Source of the DNA: Owenia fusiformis
Lineage: Eukaryota; Annelida; Polychaeta; Sabellida; Oweniidae
Direction: 5' to 3'
Length of the DNA stretch: 64,000 bases
Assembly (NCBI GenBank): GCA_903813345.2
Contig: CAIIXF020000302.1
Coordinates: forward strand, 1-64,000
The translations under genes were made by a program, and so were the position numbers. Shown piece after piece: positions 61,435-64,000 of this stretch. The notes beneath the pieces were generated by a model, which saw nothing but the letters and a program-made list of their open reading frames with translations, did no database searches and was not told where the DNA came from. Within the stretch, counting starts at the first letter, position 1; every line of letters begins with the position of its first letter.

Positions 61435-61960
61435 GATTGACTTCAGAAAAGCGTTTGATTGTGTAAATAGGTCAGCACTAATGTATAAACTATGCAAAGC
61501 AGGTATATTACCAAGTTGAAATATTTTCAAAATTATTCCAGTATGTCTAAAAAAAATCTTAAGCATGCCTCAAACTCAAAGATGGTATTACCCCTACTTT
61601 TGAGACAGATGCCGGTGTTATGCAGGGCTCCGCCCTGAGTACTTATTTATTAACCACTTTATTGATGATTTGTCAGACTATTTACCGAAGGAGTATGGAA
61701 TTCAATTTGACTGTGATAAGATAAATCGTTTATTTAGGGCTGATGATTTAATTTTATTGTCAAATACTGAAGATGGAGCGCAAAAAATGTTAAATTGATT
61801 ATTTAAGTTCTATAAGAGGTATCACCTTATTGTTAACACAATAAAGACGAAATCAATAATTTTCAATTCAAAATCCAATGTACAATTCACGTTTAATGAC
61901 AACATTATTGAAAGCGTTAACCACTATAAATATTTGGGCTGCATATTTATTACTGTTGTA
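61435..61960 (+). pseudogene. Decayed LINE reverse transcriptase
   Basis: Frames broken by several stops and shifts. They read MIDFRKAFDCVNRSALMYKL, a worn QGSALS block, FIDDLSDYLPKEYGIQFD, LFRADDLILLSNTEDGAQ (catalytic box RADD) and SVNHYKYLGCIF. Probably the same LINE type as 33765-34880, which continues where this fragment stops. Confidence 0.75.
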
Positions 61961-64000
61961 ATTGTATTACTTGTGCTTGATACACATGCTGGAAGATATT
62001 CCTTTAAAATTAGTAAACAATTACCAAAACTATGGTTACCCTGTAGTAGTGTGAGGCACATTAAAAATGAATATCACCCCCTTCAATCTATTTTTACAGT
62101 TTTTATGATTATTTCACATTTTTCTATATTTTGCGTTACCAGGACGGTGAATTTTCTTCATTTTTCTTTAAACATTTCGTCTTACCAATATTTATTATAT
62201 CTGTCAATTTCAAGAAAATTGCACCGCTACGTTTGAAAATAATTCAAATTGTGTCGTTTTTCCCATTGAGCTCCGATATAAAAATGGAATCTTCAAACTT
62301 AATATTTTAAAATTCTACGTGGTGAAAAGTTGCATATTGAGTAGTTAGTTAATGTTATAGTGTTAAAAATTAAAAACAAAAAGGAAAAAAGAAAAAATGC
62401 CACAGAGAAGTCTCAATAGAGTCTATTAAATATGCAACCAACTGGCTCGCTCCAGGAGTCGCTAGCACAGATCGGATTGATTAGTGCATCAAAATGGTAG
62501 TCGAAGTGTTTGATTGGATGCTTTACATATTCAGCTTATACATTTTGAATAGGGATCACGGTCTATTGGTTGACACACATGAGTATGTTAGGGTTTACAA
62601 TCATCGTCTATATGGCGTTTTATACATTGTAAACTTATATCTCAACTTCAATTTTGATAAGAACTTAAAATAATTCACTCGTCCGTGTGATAAATCACGT
62701 TAAATGGTCTTGTTGTAGAACATTGCGCCACAAGAGCTTGATTTATAATACACATGTACATGTACACAATACAACGATGCTACAGATAATGAATTAAAAT
62801 TCAACACGTTTGAAATTAGAGTTGAATTATTTTATTTCCGGTTGATATAACGTCTTAGCGTTAGTGAAATCGAACGCGATTTCAACTGATTGGATAACAT
62901 GATGTGATCATGAGTAGGTTATGTGAGTGGATGCACGATGGGATCGTGTTATTCTGCGAGTTGCAACCGAAGCGTTTATACACAGTTTTAGTTAAACCTG
63001 CACATCGCTCCAAAACGCAATATGTTGACATATATTGTTTTTACATTTTCAAGCTCTAATATAAAGTTTATGTAAATAAAAATTGTTTTTTTCTGCGTAA
63101 TATCAAAGAACAATCATTTAGTTAAAAAAATAAAAAGGGGAACGCGGGATTCGAACCCGATTCGAAAATTTTGAATGCTATGATTCGGAAGTGACGTCAC
63201 GTTCTTCATTTAGAAACCTTTCCAAAATCATATCGCCGGCTCCGATCGAAGCAAATTCAATGAAAAATCTTTGAAATGACACATTTATCGTAAGTATTTC
63301 TACACAAGATTTGCCCCATTTGTTCATCATTCTATAATCTTTCATTAAGCTCAAAATGATAAAGTTCACCCCCGAAACAACCCAAGATTGCGTTTCGGAG
63401 CGAAGTCTAGCTTTAATGTTGTAAGTTGTCATACAACCGATTCGAAAATTTAGTTTTATTGTTCAAGGAGGCATACCTTTTTCCCTTTCGAAAGTCACAA
63501 AGATTTTGATCTGGGTTTTAACGGTGTCAGGTCGATAAAATAAAGTTTTTCATATTGAAGTCAATGAACACTTTCTTTAGTGCTATTGACCAAATCAACG
63601 TTTTTGAATGAAGTATACGTGTTCTGGCGTTGATGTAACCTGTTCCCAATAATTACTATTTTGGGAAGTATATTTTTCTGCAATTATTACAAAGCATTGC
63701 ATAGCATAGGATGTTAATTAAGTTAATTAAAACATTTAGATATTAGGTTTCTAAGAAGCAATTATGTAATGTGCATATAAATCTGAAACTCAAGGCATGG
63801 CTTTTTACTGACAGCGCATTGAATCTAAGTGAATAAATATGTATTTAAGTGCGTTTCTGTCATATTGTTTCAAGGAAGGCACAAAGTTTTGCTTTTAAAG
63901 GGTGACGTAGACTTTCCCGTACAAAAACAAAATGGCGGTTAAATGGACTAGTTGATCATTAGAAAATTAGGGGCGTTTGATAATCAACAAGGCCAAGGTT
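61961..64000. other. No gene seen
   Basis: AT-rich sequence. A tRNA T-arm-like gggattcgaacccga at 63145-63162 has no partner arms. I could not find the upstream receptor exon here. Confidence 0.4.

Noticed and set aside
63140-63170. tRNA-like T arm with following T run on the reverse strand
   Set aside because: No D arm, anticodon arm or acceptor partner within 100 bases.

Overview
The window is AT-rich genomic DNA from an animal. It has introns with GT..AG junctions, a multi-exon transmembrane protein gene, and a dense load of metazoan transposable elements: mariner-type elements, non-LTR retrotransposons, a Penelope-like element with a GIY-YIG domain, and tRNA-derived SINE traces. The mix suggests a marine invertebrate such as a hemichordate, echinoderm, cephalochordate or lophotrochozoan. 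I cannot fix the phylum from sequence alone. There are no bacterial operons, rRNA genes, CRISPR arrays or convincing complete tRNAs.

The only host gene I can support lies on the minus strand and occupies about 13,620-60,969. I reconstructed 26 exons by hand from splice sites and reading-frame continuity. Every exon length agrees with the codon phase of its neighbours. The joined coding part is 5,911 nt (1,969 residues plus stop), and the 5' end is outside or unrecognised. In order the protein has a long run of fibronectin-III-like units (exons 1-19), a diverged globular region (exons 20-23), a possible GAIN/GPS-like segment ending in a KRHKR basic cleavage-type site, two cadherin-like repeats, two EGF domains, one membrane span, and a cytoplasmic tail of about 176 residues ending in NNVYF. 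It reads as a large cell-surface adhesion or receptor protein, not obviously one of the named families.

Layout. 1-8,800: Penelope-like 3' end with an inverted copy of its tail, mariner relics, palindromes. 8,815-13,255: two inverted arms of about 0.85 kb around a 2.7 kb core. 13,620-60,969: the receptor gene, whose introns hold most of the mobile DNA. These include TA-flanked elements at 15,766, 19,619, 21,448, 26,105, 34,919, 49,110 and 52,712, LINE fragments at 24,728, 33,765, 36,450 and 41,450, tandem arrays at 18,064, 23,490, 27,215 and 39,700, and a cluster of TTAA-flanked MITEs at 57,217-59,440. 61,000-64,000: upstream intron or flank with a decayed LINE.

Nothing besides the receptor gene looks like a functioning host gene. 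The mobile elements are mostly internally deleted or interrupted by stops.
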